A stretch of DNA of 64,000 nucleotides from Prevotellaceae bacterium UBA6398 (GTDB lineage: Bacteria > Bacteroidota > Bacteroidia > Bacteroidales > Bacteroidaceae): assembly GCA_002437495.1 (NCBI GenBank), contig DJQA01000004.1, forward strand, positions 115,675 through 179,674. The letters run 5' to 3'. The notes under the pieces are model-generated. The model ran no database searches. It saw only the letters and a program-made list of their open reading frames with translations, and had not been told where the DNA came from. Made by a program: the position numbers and the translations under genes. Below are positions 26,592 to 34,995 of this stretch, one piece after another; position 1 is the stretch's first letter, and each line of letters opens with the position of its first letter.

Positions 26592-26599
26592 CAAATATA
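26592..26599 (-). promoter_or_regulatory. -7 box for the glycosyltransferase/radC operon
   Basis: The minus strand reads TATATTTG, ending only 7 bp before the ATG at 26584. If used, the mRNA would be nearly leaderless. No standard -33. Confidence 0.45.
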
Positions 26600-26696
26600 A
26601 GCAATTTCGCAAAAGCCATGGGCGTGAGAACGAGAAAATTGCCTGTTCGAAAATGCTTGTTGCAACGATTTGCTTTTCAGGTACTTGCAAATGGTG

Positions 26697-26782
26697 AAAA
26701 AAGGTCTGATGTAGTTTTTTCTATGTCTGATATAATTTTTTCTATGTCCTATGTGGTTTTTCCTATGTCCCATGTGGATTTG
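26697..26782 (-). repeat. 21-bp-unit intergenic element, copy F
   Basis: Read on the minus strand it has four exact 21-bp units with all four cores in the same orientation (ACATGGGACATAGG, ACATAGGACATAG, ATATCAGACATAG, ACATCAGACC). Unlike most copies it therefore forms no obvious hairpin. The T-run and TTGCAAG...CCTGAAAAGCAAA tail follow. It lies between divergent promoters at 26592 and 26867. Confidence 0.88.
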
Positions 26783-26866
26783 CGGCTTTCGTGAGGGGCG
26801 TTCCAAGCTCGTGTGATAATTATGATTTAAGTATTGCACAAAACGGTTTGTTACGTAAAAAAAGTT

Positions 26867-26874
26867 TAACTTTG
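26867..26874 (+). promoter_or_regulatory. -7 box for the GH97 pair
   Basis: TAACTTTG, a perfect TAnnTTTG, 53 bp before the ATG at 26928. A TTTG at 26847 is only 16 bp upstream, shorter than usual. Confidence 0.55.
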
Positions 26875-26927
26875 AAAGCCGTTCGGACTTATTGTAAGGA
26901 ATGGGCAATTTTTGTAATACCATAAAA

Positions 26928-28925
26928 ATGATGTATATGATAACCAGAATGCTTGCCGTGGCTTCGCTTGCGCTTATGCCGTTTGCGGGGTCGGCTAAAG
27001 ATTATGTAGTAAAATCCCCATCGGGAAACCTTGTAGTTAAGGTTGCGGCGGGTAAAAACCTAACCTGGCAGGTGGGTTTCAAGGGGCGTGAAATAACAGC
27101 GCCCTCCGTGCTTGCCGTCAAGATAAAGAATGGCGGCTCGTGGGGAACAGGAAACCATGCGGGGAAGCTGGGGAAGGTGAGCCGCACCCTTGACGGCGTG
27201 AACTACCGCAAGGCGAAGATTGAGGACAATTACTCTTGGCTTACGCTGAAAGGCAGGGGGTATTCCGTGGAGTTCCGTGTATATGACGATGCGGCGGCAT
27301 ACCGCTTCATCGCCAACGCCAAGGATTCGCTCACGGTGGAGAACGAGACGGTGGAATACAATTTCAGCAAGGACTACGAGGCTTTCGTGCCATACGTAAA
27401 CGATTTGCGCCATGGCGAAAGATATTCCAACTCGTTCGAGGCTTATTATGACAACCAAAGGATTTCGCAGATGCCATCGCGCAACCTTGCCCTTGTGCCT
27501 TTCGTGGTGAAGCTCGGCGGCGGCATGAAGGCCGCGCTCACAAGCGTGGGCGAGCTGGACTATCCGGGAATGTATCTGCACTCCGCATTCTCGAAGGGCT
27601 TCTCGCTCGTGGGTGAGTTTCCCGGCTATCCCGACTGGAAAAACTCCGTTCCCGGCAAGAAAGCCACGGAGAACTTCAGCCGCCTTTTCCGCTTTGGCCA
27701 CATAGCCCGCATAGGCGGCAGGCAGGCTTTGCCGTGGAGGGCGATAATAGTGAGCGAGAACGATGTGCAGCTCGCCAACTGCGACCTGACGCAAAAACTC
27801 TGCCGCCCCGTGGCAAAAGGCGACTGGTCGTGGGTGAAACCGGGCAAGTCGGCGTGGGAATGGTGGCACGCCGCAAACATAACCGGCGTTGACTTCAAGT
27901 CGGGGCAGAACACCGACACATACAAATATTATGTTGACTTCGCCGCAAAATACAACCTGGAATACATAATCCTCGACGGCGGCTGGAGCGGCAGGGACAT
28001 AACCGAGGCGCGAAAGGAAATCGATATGCCGGAGCTTATAAGGTATGCCGACAGCAAGGGCGTGGGCATAATAGTGTGGGCAAGCTGGAAAAACACCATG
28101 GAGAAGATGCACGAGGCAATGCCATTGTACGAGAAATGGGGCATCAAAGGCATGAAGATTGACTTTGTGGACGCAAACGACCAGTATGTGATAAATTCCG
28201 TGAGGGAGATTACCGAACTCGCCGCAAAGCACCACCTTGTGATCGACTGGCACGGGATGATGCTCAACGGAATGCAGGTGTATTATCCCAACATCCTCAA
28301 CATAGAGGGCGTGCGCGGGATGGAGCAGTGCAAGTGGCAGAGCGGCGCAAAGGGCACGCAGGGCGCGGACATGCCGGGCTATGACGTTACGATACCGTTC
28401 TCGCGAATGCTCACCGCACCCATGGACTACACCCCGGGGGCCATGCACAACGCCACGCGCAGAAACTACCGCCCAAGCCACGACAATCCCATGAGCCAAG
28501 GCACAAGAGTTCATCAAATGGCCATGTACACAATTTTCGACGCCCCGCTGCAAATGCTCTCCGACAAGCCCTCGCTCTACTATCTCTGGCCCGAGTGCAC
28601 CGACTTCATATCAAAGGTGCCCACGGTGTTCGACGACAGCCGCACACTGCAAGGCGAGATGGGCAAATACATAATCACCGCCAAGCGTAAAGGCACAACG
28701 TGGTTCGTGGGCGCGATGACAAACTGGGACGAGCGCGAATCGGAGCTGAAGCTCGACTTCCTTGACAACGCAAGCTACAAGGCTGTGATTTTCCGCGACG
28801 GCGTAAACGCCTCGAAAAGCGCGGAGGATTACAAACGCGAGGAGAAAACCGTTAGGAAGGGCGATGTGCTAAAACTGCCCATGAAGAGCGGTGGCGGATG
28901 GACGGCGAGATTTGAAAAAATGTAA
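26928..28925 (+). CDS. Glycoside hydrolase family 97 protein (first of tandem pair)
   Basis: A 665-residue exported alpha-glycosidase (SusB/alpha-galactosidase family). The ATG at 26928 gives MMYMITRMLAVASLALMPFA as signal peptide; ATG 26901 is an alternative. An N-terminal beta-sandwich domain (about residues 25-270) precedes the TIM barrel with LEYIILDGGWSG, MKIDFVDANDQ, VIDWHG and NIEGVRGMEQCKW. The Asp in KIDF suggests a retaining-type active site as in the Bacteroides alpha-galactosidase branch, rather than the inverting SusB type; this is inference. A closely related paralogue follows 22 bp later. Confidence 0.93.
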   Translation: MMYMITRMLAVASLALMPFAGSAKDYVVKSPSGNLVVKVAAGKNLTWQVGFKGREITAPSVLAVKIKNGGSWGTGNHAGKLGKVSRTLDGVNYRKAKIEDNYSWLTLKGRGYSVEFRVYDDAAAYRFIANAKDSLTVENETVEYNFSKDYEAFVPYVNDLRHGERYSNSFEAYYDNQRISQMPSRNLALVPFVVKLGGGMKAALTSVGELDYPGMYLHSAFSKGFSLVGEFPGYPDWKNSVPGKKATENFSRLFRFGHIARIGGRQALPWRAIIVSENDVQLANCDLTQKLCRPVAKGDWSWVKPGKSAWEWWHAANITGVDFKSGQNTDTYKYYVDFAAKYNLEYIILDGGWSGRDITEARKEIDMPELIRYADSKGVGIIVWASWKNTMEKMHEAMPLYEKWGIKGMKIDFVDANDQYVINSVREITELAAKHHLVIDWHGMMLNGMQVYYPNILNIEGVRGMEQCKWQSGAKGTQGADMPGYDVTIPFSRMLTAPMDYTPGAMHNATRRNYRPSHDNPMSQGTRVHQMAMYTIFDAPLQMLSDKPSLYYLWPECTDFISKVPTVFDDSRTLQGEMGKYIITAKRKGTTWFVGAMTNWDERESELKLDFLDNASYKAVIFRDGVNASKSAEDYKREEKTVRKGDVLKLPMKSGGGWTARFEKM

Positions 28926-28947
28926 TAACCAAATAAAAAATGGCAAA

Positions 28948-30945
28948 GTGAAAACAAATTTAATTACTGCAACGCTCGCCTCGGCAGCCATGCTTTTCGG
29001 CGCAACGGCGCAGGCGGGCAGCTTTGTGGCTAAATCGCCTTCGGGCAAACTGACTCTTACAGTGAACTCCGGCGGCAAGCTCACGTGGAAAGTGGACCTG
29101 AACGGCCGGGAAATCATCAAACCGTCAACGCTTGCCGTTACGCTGACCGACGGAAGCGTCTGGGGGCCGGGCGCATCGGGCGGAAAGGTGCAGAAGGTGA
29201 GCCGCAAGATAGCCACGCCGCACTACACGAAATCCGAGGTTGAAGACGTTTACACCAAGCTCTCTCTGAAAGGAAGCCAATACACTGTGGAGTTCCGCGT
29301 ATATGACGACGCCGTGGCTTACCGCTTTCGTGGCGCGAGAAAAGACTCTGTAAACGTAAAGAGCGAGACTGTGGAATATAACTTTACAGGCGACCCCAAA
29401 ACGTGGACGCCCTGGGTTAACGAGGAGTCGCAGGGCGAACGTTATTCCTGCTCGTTCGAATCGTACTACACCGAGACCAGGATTTCGCAGATGCCCTCCA
29501 CAAAGCTCAGCATACTGCCACTGCTTGCCGATGTGGGCAACGGGGTGAAAGTGGCGGTTACCGACGTGGGCGACCTCGACTATCCGGGAATGTACGTGCA
29601 TTCCAATTTCACGGACGGCAACGGTCTTAAGGGCGAATTTGCAGGTTATCCCGACCTGAAGAACTCCGACCTCAACGGCAAGGGATACGCAAACTTCGTG
29701 AAGCTGTTCCGCAATGACTACATCGCACGCGTGGGCGGCACGCAGCCTTTGACGTGGAAGGTTGCCATTATTACAGAGAACGATGCGCAGCTTGCCGACT
29801 GCGACATTGTGCGCAAGCTTTGCGACGGCACGGCAAAGGGCGACTATTCGTGGGTAAAGACAGGAAAGGTGGCTTGGGACTGGTGGAACGCACTCAATGT
29901 GGCGGGGGTTGACTTCGCATCGGGGATGAACACGCCCACCTACAAGCACTACATTGACTTTGCGGCTGCAAACAAGCTGGAGTACATCATCGTGGACGAC
30001 GGCTGGGACAGCCCCAATGTGCTTCAGTACAAGCCGGAGTGTAACATCCAGGAAATAGCAAGCTACGGCAGGCAGAAGGGTGTTGATGTTATCATCTGGC
30101 TCAAGTGGAAAGACTGCATGAAGTATATGGACCGTGCCTTCCCCCTCTATAAGAGCTGGGGCGTGAAGGGTTTGAAGATTGACTTCATCAACGCCAACGA
30201 CCAGTTTGTGATGTCCTCGCTGCGCAAGATTACCCGGACTGCCGCCGACAACCACCTTACGGTTGACTATCACGGTATGCAGCTTAAGGGCTTGCAGGTA
30301 ACGTATCCCAACATCGTGAGCTGCGAGGGCGTGCGCGGCTTGGAGCAGTGCAAGTGGCAGAGCGGCGCAAAAGGCACATTGGGCGGCGATATGCCGGGCT
30401 ATGATGTGATGATACCCTACATACGCCAGATTATCTCCCCTATGGACTACACTCCGGGCGCGATGATTAACGCAACACGCGCAGATTACCGCCCGATAAA
30501 CGACCGCCCGATGAGCCAGGGCACGAGGGTTCACCAAATGGCGATGTACACCATTTTCTATTCCCCGCTCCAGATGCTTTCCGACGCTCCTTCAAACTAT
30601 ACGAGGGAGCAGGAGTGTACGGATTTCATAGCCAAGGTGCCGACTGTTTTCGATGAAACAAAGGTTGTGGCCGGCGAGGTAGGGAAATACATCGTTACCG
30701 CCCGCCGCAAGGGCACAACGTGGTATGTGGGCGCAATGACAAGCTGGGACGGGCGCGACATAGAGATTCCGCTTTCGTTCCTTGGCGAGGGCAACTACAA
30801 GGCGGACATATTCGCCGACGGAATCAACGCCGGGCGCAATGCCGAGGACTACAGGCATTCAACGCAGGACGTGGACAAGTCGCAGACGCTTAAAGTATCG
30901 ATGAAGAGCGGTGGCGGATGGACTGCAAGGTTTGACAAACTTTGA
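28948..30945 (+). CDS. Glycoside hydrolase family 97 protein (second of tandem pair)
   Basis: A 665-residue paralogue of the preceding gene, sharing long blocks such as EQCKWQSGAKGT, DYTPGAM and QGTRVHQMAMYTIF. The frame is open to 28891, inside the first gene. I choose GTG 28948 because it gives a proper signal peptide (KTNLITATLASAAMLFGATA). Active-site blocks match: LEYIIVDDGWDS, LKIDFINANDQ, TVDYHG, SCEGVRGLEQCKW. Same inferred retaining mechanism. The pair shares one promoter and the terminator at 30970-31008. There is no SusC/SusD pair beside them, unlike classical starch loci. Confidence 0.92.
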   Translation: MKTNLITATLASAAMLFGATAQAGSFVAKSPSGKLTLTVNSGGKLTWKVDLNGREIIKPSTLAVTLTDGSVWGPGASGGKVQKVSRKIATPHYTKSEVEDVYTKLSLKGSQYTVEFRVYDDAVAYRFRGARKDSVNVKSETVEYNFTGDPKTWTPWVNEESQGERYSCSFESYYTETRISQMPSTKLSILPLLADVGNGVKVAVTDVGDLDYPGMYVHSNFTDGNGLKGEFAGYPDLKNSDLNGKGYANFVKLFRNDYIARVGGTQPLTWKVAIITENDAQLADCDIVRKLCDGTAKGDYSWVKTGKVAWDWWNALNVAGVDFASGMNTPTYKHYIDFAAANKLEYIIVDDGWDSPNVLQYKPECNIQEIASYGRQKGVDVIIWLKWKDCMKYMDRAFPLYKSWGVKGLKIDFINANDQFVMSSLRKITRTAADNHLTVDYHGMQLKGLQVTYPNIVSCEGVRGLEQCKWQSGAKGTLGGDMPGYDVMIPYIRQIISPMDYTPGAMINATRADYRPINDRPMSQGTRVHQMAMYTIFYSPLQMLSDAPSNYTREQECTDFIAKVPTVFDETKVVAGEVGKYIVTARRKGTTWYVGAMTSWDGRDIEIPLSFLGEGNYKADIFADGINAGRNAEDYRHSTQDVDKSQTLKVSMKSGGGWTARFDKL

Positions 30946-30969
30946 CTTCTTAAGTTTTTTCATAATGAC

Positions 30970-31008
30970 TTTGGGCGCGGGGGCTTCGGCTTCCGCGCCC
31001 AATTTTTG
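30970..31008 (+). terminator. Terminator after the GH97 pair
   Basis: GGGCGCGG (30973-30980) pairs with CCGCGCCC (30993-31000), followed by AATTTTT. Confidence 0.9.
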
Positions 31009-31118
31009 CAGACGGTTTGCGTCATAGGCAGCTCGCGGAAAAACGAACGGATGCCGGCATATATGCACGGTGGCATCCTTTTCCGCAGGGTGCATTTTGT
31101 ATGCCGCAAATAAAAAGT

Positions 31119-31221
31119 GCGCGATGTGGGAAAAACCATGTCCTATGTAGAAAAAATTATATCAGACATAATTCAAACTACATCGGACATGTTTTTTTCT
31201 ATTTCCTATGTGGTTTTCAAA
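31119..31221 (+). repeat. 21-bp-unit intergenic element, copy G (five units)
   Basis: Units start at 31138, 31159, 31180 and 31201, plus a partial first unit. CATGTCC.ATGTAG pairs with CTACAT.GGACATG around an inner hairpin (AATTAT/ATAATT), then seven T. It lies between convergent genes and is followed by TTTGGAAAAGGGCAATCGG, related to sequence beside copies B and I. Confidence 0.86.
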
Positions 31222-31262
31222 GTGTTTGGAAAAGGGCAATCGGTTTGGGTTTGGCAATAATT

Positions 31263-31372
31263 GCAGGGGCGTATTGAATGCGCACTGTACACCTTTGCAT
31301 GAACAGCATCGCAAACCACCACCGCAACACAGCAAACACGTGCAATTCAGGGTGTATGCAATACGCCCCTAC
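31263..31372. repeat. About 110-bp element with inverted ends, copy 3 (diverged)
   Basis: The ends (GCAGGGGCGTATTGAATGCGC and GTGTATGCAATACGCCCCTAC) and the interior AAACACGTGCAATTCAGG match copies 1 and 2 at 5681-5958, with more substitutions. The right flank (GTAATTTGTTGATTGGTAGT) also resembles that of copy 2. Like them it sits next to a 21-bp-unit element, here copy G. Confidence 0.72.
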
Positions 31373-31462
31373 GGAGTTGTAATTTGTTGATTGGTAGTAT
31401 GTCGTGTGATTATATGGCGTGTTGGGCGCGCTCTGTGTGTCGCCGCTTGGCAGAAACGGAGT

Positions 31463-32020
31463 TTATTGTTCGCGGTTCTTTGCGCGCTCTTCCGAAAAGA
31501 ACGAGAAGTTTACGCTTCCGTATGAGCGGTGGTCAAAAAACCAGGGGTGAGATGTGAAATCGTTTGTTTTGCCGTGTTCAAGAATCATTATTCCTTCCGG
31601 TTTCAGCAACTTTGCATCCATAACCATTTGCGGTATTTCGGCAAGTTCTTTAAGCTGATATGGAGGGTCGGCAAAAACAATGTCATATTTTTGTGTTGCG
31701 CGTTTTATGAAGCGCAATGCGTCTCCACGAAGCAGACGGCAGTTTTCCGCGCCGAGCTTTTTTATCACTCCGTTAATGTAGGCGTAATGTTCGCGGTCGA
31801 GTTCCACCGATGTAACGCTTGCGCATCCGCGCGAAAGGAACTCGGCGGTTATGCTACCCGTTCCTGCAAACAAGTCAAGCACTTCGGTGCCTTCCATGTC
31901 GATATATCCGCGCAGCACATTGAAAAGGTTCTCCTTGGCAAAGTCGGTAGTGGGCCGTGCCTTGAATGTGTGTGGCACATCAAAGTGCCTCCCCTTGTAT
32001 ATGCCGGTTATAACTCTCAT
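31463..32020 (-). CDS. rsmD: 16S rRNA (guanine(966)-N(2))-methyltransferase
   Basis: A 185-residue SAM-dependent methyltransferase modifying G966 of 16S rRNA during 30S assembly. Visible: the N-terminal GIYKGRHFDVP, SAM motif LDLFAGTGSITAEFLSRG, and catalytic DIVFADPPYQ. Length is standard. It is last in a minus-strand operon, 15 bp after the DUF3822 gene, a conserved pairing in Bacteroidales. Confidence 0.95.
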   Translation of the reverse strand: MRVITGIYKGRHFDVPHTFKARPTTDFAKENLFNVLRGYIDMEGTEVLDLFAGTGSITAEFLSRGCASVTSVELDREHYAYINGVIKKLGAENCRLLRGDALRFIKRATQKYDIVFADPPYQLKELAEIPQMVMDAKLLKPEGIMILEHGKTNDFTSHPWFFDHRSYGSVNFSFFSEERAKNREQ

Positions 32021-32035
32021 GTTGTGCGTATTTTG

Positions 32036-32821
32036 TCAGTATGGCTGCATTAGGAACGCCGCCATGTCGTATGGCACGTTTTCGGCGTTGGCAAGGGGGC
32101 TTCGCCCGAATGCTACTTTTGTGTCAACTTCTTTAACGTTGTTAACGAAATCGAGCAATCTGTCTGCAAGTTTCCCATCTTTTTTTTGAGGTTCTATGAT
32201 GCAGAACTCGTCTTGGTCAACATTCATTCCCAGGGTCTGAACTGCGAGCAACACATAGTATGCCGCGTCTTCCACGCCGATTGTTGTGAAGCGGTTTCCC
32301 AGCTGCAATCGTCCGGCGCGGAACACGAACATATCCATAAGGTTTTCGTGGCGGTAGGCGTAGAGTATGTTGCGCTTGGAGCCGCGGGCGGCTTCCGCAA
32401 AGCGGTTTGCCACGGCGGTGGTGGTTGACGAAAAGTGTGCCGACTGGAAATTGTCGTCTATAACGCGGCAAAAAGCATCACTTATTCCGTATATGAGTGC
32501 CGTGCCGATGCTTCCCGCCACATCGTAGAACACACGGTGGTTTTCCGTGTCGTGAAAGCATGTGCGGTATATGCTTTCTGCCTCTTCCTCGTTAAAAAGC
32601 TCGATTGGTTTAAGCGTGTATGGCACGTTTAGAAGAACCTCGGCGCGGGAGAAGTTCTCCTGCGCCAAGGGTAGGGAGGCAAGTGCCTCCTTTAAGTTTA
32701 CGTTGAGCGAAGCCGTGGGATTGACCTCGTAGTTTTCCACAACCGGAGGCTTTCCGCCGAAAGGGTGGTAAACTGCAAAACTCAGTGTCTCCGAACTTAC
32801 GCGGAGGTAGAGACGCTGCAT
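32036..32821 (-). CDS. DUF3822 family protein
   Basis: A 261-residue cytoplasmic protein. I place the start at the ATG at 32821; a GTG seven codons upstream (32842) is also possible. The much longer open frame to 33031 only overlaps the upstream gene. The pattern fits DUF3822, an actin/ASKHA-like fold of unknown function that is usually next to rsmD in Bacteroidota. Blocks such as FYDVAGSIGTALIYGI and NILYAYRHENLMDMFVFRAGRL are consistent with this. No catalytic assignment can be made. Confidence 0.82.
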   Translation of the reverse strand: MQRLYLRVSSETLSFAVYHPFGGKPPVVENYEVNPTASLNVNLKEALASLPLAQENFSRAEVLLNVPYTLKPIELFNEEEAESIYRTCFHDTENHRVFYDVAGSIGTALIYGISDAFCRVIDDNFQSAHFSSTTTAVANRFAEAARGSKRNILYAYRHENLMDMFVFRAGRLQLGNRFTTIGVEDAAYYVLLAVQTLGMNVDQDEFCIIEPQKKDGKLADRLLDFVNNVKEVDTKVAFGRSPLANAENVPYDMAAFLMQPY

Positions 32822-32853
32822 TTTGAAACTGTTCGTGGCCACGGCTTGCGGTG

Positions 32854-34878
32854 TTATTTTTTTGAATTGAAGAATGCGCTCACGCGGTCTTCGCACAGCA
32901 TTGTCCAAAGCGATGCCACTGTCCATCCCGGAGCGAATATGTTGTTGTAGAAGCCTTTTCCGTTGCGTCCGTAGTCCCACGTTGTGTGTTGCACAACCTC
33001 GGGGTAATATCCTGCCTTGCCAACTCCGCAAAGATATCCGTCTACAGGCATTAGTTGGAGCATCGAGGTGTGTATCACGTCTGCCATTTTGGCAAATCTC
33101 GGCTCATCGGTGTTTGCGCTGAGCCATTTAAGTATGGTGGCGAACTCGAAAATGTAAACGTCTATGTGGTTGTTTTCAACCGACACGTTGCCCCAGCCTC
33201 TCGATTTGAAGTCCAGGTCGTGCAGCATCTGTCCTTCGGCAAACGGAACGTCCCATGTGTAATACCACGAAGTACAGAAATACGCCGCCTTTTTGCATAG
33301 GTCTATGTAGTGTTGGCGCTCCTTGCCCTTGGTTATGAATGAGATGTAGTAGAGTGCATCGCAGGCGTAGAACGAGGCTTCTTTGTCCTCGCAGTTTGCA
33401 TCGAGCGTTGACGAAAAGTAGTCGGAGGTGGATATTATGTTCTTTTCAAGATAATCTATGGTTTTTCTCGCCGCCTCGAGGTAGGCTTTGTTTTTGAAAT
33501 ACTTGTACCCCATTGCGAGGGCGAGCGTTGCGCATGGCGTGCTGCCGCCCGAAGCGTCAACGTCCTGCGAGTTGGCGTCGAACTTGCGCGCGAACGAGCC
33601 GTCGGCTTTCTGCATCTTGACGAAATTGTCGAGCAGCGTTTTCATGCGGGCTTCCCACTTGGCGTGCTTGCGTCCGTGCTGCTTTTCGTATTGCAGGTAG
33701 TAGAATACCGCCATTGCGCCCTCGCTCTGGCGGCGTATGCTGAATGTTTTGGGTCCGCCCTGTGTTTCGAGGTTAAGGCGGGCGCGGAAATATCCTGTGG
33801 GCGCGAAGCCGTGTTCAAGGTAGGAGTCGATTATGCTGTTGCCTATCTTGACAAGGTCGGGGCGGTTGTTTTTCTCGCCGTATTCAAGTGAGTTGAAAGC
33901 ATTGAGCAGGGTGCGTCCTATGAAGCCCACCTCGGCCCATGGGCGTGAGTTGCAGGTTGCCACGTGCATTTCGCCCGACGAAAGGTATTTGATGGGATAT
34001 TTGTCAACATATGCCTCTTTGAAATAGTTTGTCATTATCTCCAAGGCTTTGTCGTCGCTGTATTTTTGTTCAACAGGTGTAGGCTTGCATGAGTCGTAGG
34101 AGTATTGCCACGTTCCAGCCACAAATTCGGAGTAGCCGGAATATTTTGCGCGGCGTATGCTCCAGCTCGCGGTTTCGCTCTGTCCTTTTTCAAGTTTGGC
34201 AAAAGTCCATATGGGGTCAATAAGTCTCAGTTTGCGTATGTATCGTTTAGGAGTTTCCATATAGGGATATCCGAACACGAGTGCCGGCACCTTGAATGCG
34301 TTGTCGTTGTCGAAACCTGTGTAGCCGACTGTGGATTTTCCCGAAAGCACCATGTCGCCCGATTCTTTCTGCGTAAGGCAGTCGTAGCCTTTTGCGGGAA
34401 CGTGGCGCATAACCACCACGCTGTTCCCGGTTTTGGTGTTGAATATTCCGGTGAGCGGTGTGCTTATACGGTCCTCTCTGACAGTCCAGCTTTTTGAGGT
34501 TTGAAACGAGGGCGCTTCCTTTGGCGAGCGCTGGTTTTTGTGATACCAGAATCCCGGCATATAGTAAAGGCAACCATCGGCAGTGCCTTCGAACGGGCTT
34601 GTGTATTCCACACGGAAATATGCTGTCTTGGTTGCGGTTACTTTAACGGTAACAACATCCTCGTTGCCGTTTCTCACTACCTTGCTCTCAACGGTGAATG
34701 GCGCGTCGGGGTTTGAGGTGAATTTGCCCGATGTGGCATCGAATGCGGAGTGCTTTACCTGATCGTTGCCCGGGGTGTAGTATGACATTTGCCCGGCGAT
34801 GGCATTGCTTTGGGCGTTGGTGCCGGCAAAATACGCGCAGAGTGCTAACGCGGAAAGAATGATTTTATTGGTTTTCAT
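32854..34878 (-). CDS. Secreted helical-toroid glycosidase-like protein
   Basis: 674 residues with a signal peptide (TNKIILSALALCAYFAGTNA). The ATG at 34878 is chosen; the frame stays open far upstream only because it runs antisense to the next gene. Residues about 20-300 look beta-rich. About 320-670 look like an (alpha/alpha) barrel of the six-hairpin glycosidase type, with repeated helical blocks such as SEGAMAVFYYLQYEKQHG, SGGSTPCATLALAMGYKYF and ASFYACDALYYISFI. Acidic/aromatic blocks (WDVPFAEGQMLHDLD) could form the active site. I cannot assign a CAZy family. First gene of an operon with DUF3822 and rsmD. Confidence 0.72.
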   Translation of the reverse strand: MKTNKIILSALALCAYFAGTNAQSNAIAGQMSYYTPGNDQVKHSAFDATSGKFTSNPDAPFTVESKVVRNGNEDVVTVKVTATKTAYFRVEYTSPFEGTADGCLYYMPGFWYHKNQRSPKEAPSFQTSKSWTVREDRISTPLTGIFNTKTGNSVVVMRHVPAKGYDCLTQKESGDMVLSGKSTVGYTGFDNDNAFKVPALVFGYPYMETPKRYIRKLRLIDPIWTFAKLEKGQSETASWSIRRAKYSGYSEFVAGTWQYSYDSCKPTPVEQKYSDDKALEIMTNYFKEAYVDKYPIKYLSSGEMHVATCNSRPWAEVGFIGRTLLNAFNSLEYGEKNNRPDLVKIGNSIIDSYLEHGFAPTGYFRARLNLETQGGPKTFSIRRQSEGAMAVFYYLQYEKQHGRKHAKWEARMKTLLDNFVKMQKADGSFARKFDANSQDVDASGGSTPCATLALAMGYKYFKNKAYLEAARKTIDYLEKNIISTSDYFSSTLDANCEDKEASFYACDALYYISFITKGKERQHYIDLCKKAAYFCTSWYYTWDVPFAEGQMLHDLDFKSRGWGNVSVENNHIDVYIFEFATILKWLSANTDEPRFAKMADVIHTSMLQLMPVDGYLCGVGKAGYYPEVVQHTTWDYGRNGKGFYNNIFAPGWTVASLWTMLCEDRVSAFFNSKK

Positions 34879-34940
34879 ATATCTGTTTTTAGTTGTTATC
34901 TTATGCTTTTTCGCCCGGGCGTGGGCGGGAGACTGTTTCC

Positions 34941-34972
34941 TTGCAAAGTTATGAAAAAAATGCGTATTTTTG
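34941..34972 (+). promoter_or_regulatory. Promoter of the lipoprotein gene at 34996
   Basis: TTG (34941-34943), 21 bp, TATTTTTG (34965-34972). It overlaps the minus-strand -7 box at 34944-34951, so the two promoters probably compete for polymerase. Confidence 0.62.
34944..34951 (-). promoter_or_regulatory. -7 box for the glycosidase-like operon
   Basis: The minus strand reads TAACTTTG, 65 bp upstream of the ATG at 34878. It directly abuts the -33 element of the divergent lipoprotein promoter. Confidence 0.6.
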
Positions 34973-34995
34973 CACTGATGCGAAAAGTTTTGAAT

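Noticed and set aside
26585..26923. Upstream extension of the glycosyltransferase frame, with HRKN-type repeats of seven residues
   Set aside because: The 21-bp repeat units are a multiple of three, so they read as an open heptad repeat in any copy. The same peptide pattern appears at copy C (10629-10913). It is repeat DNA, not coding.
27060..28553. 497-codon open frame antisense to the first GH97 gene, with a 470-codon counterpart (29125-30537) in the second
   Set aside because: Both lie opposite well-supported genes in equivalent positions. They reflect shared codon bias, have no leader or signal features, and look like no protein family.
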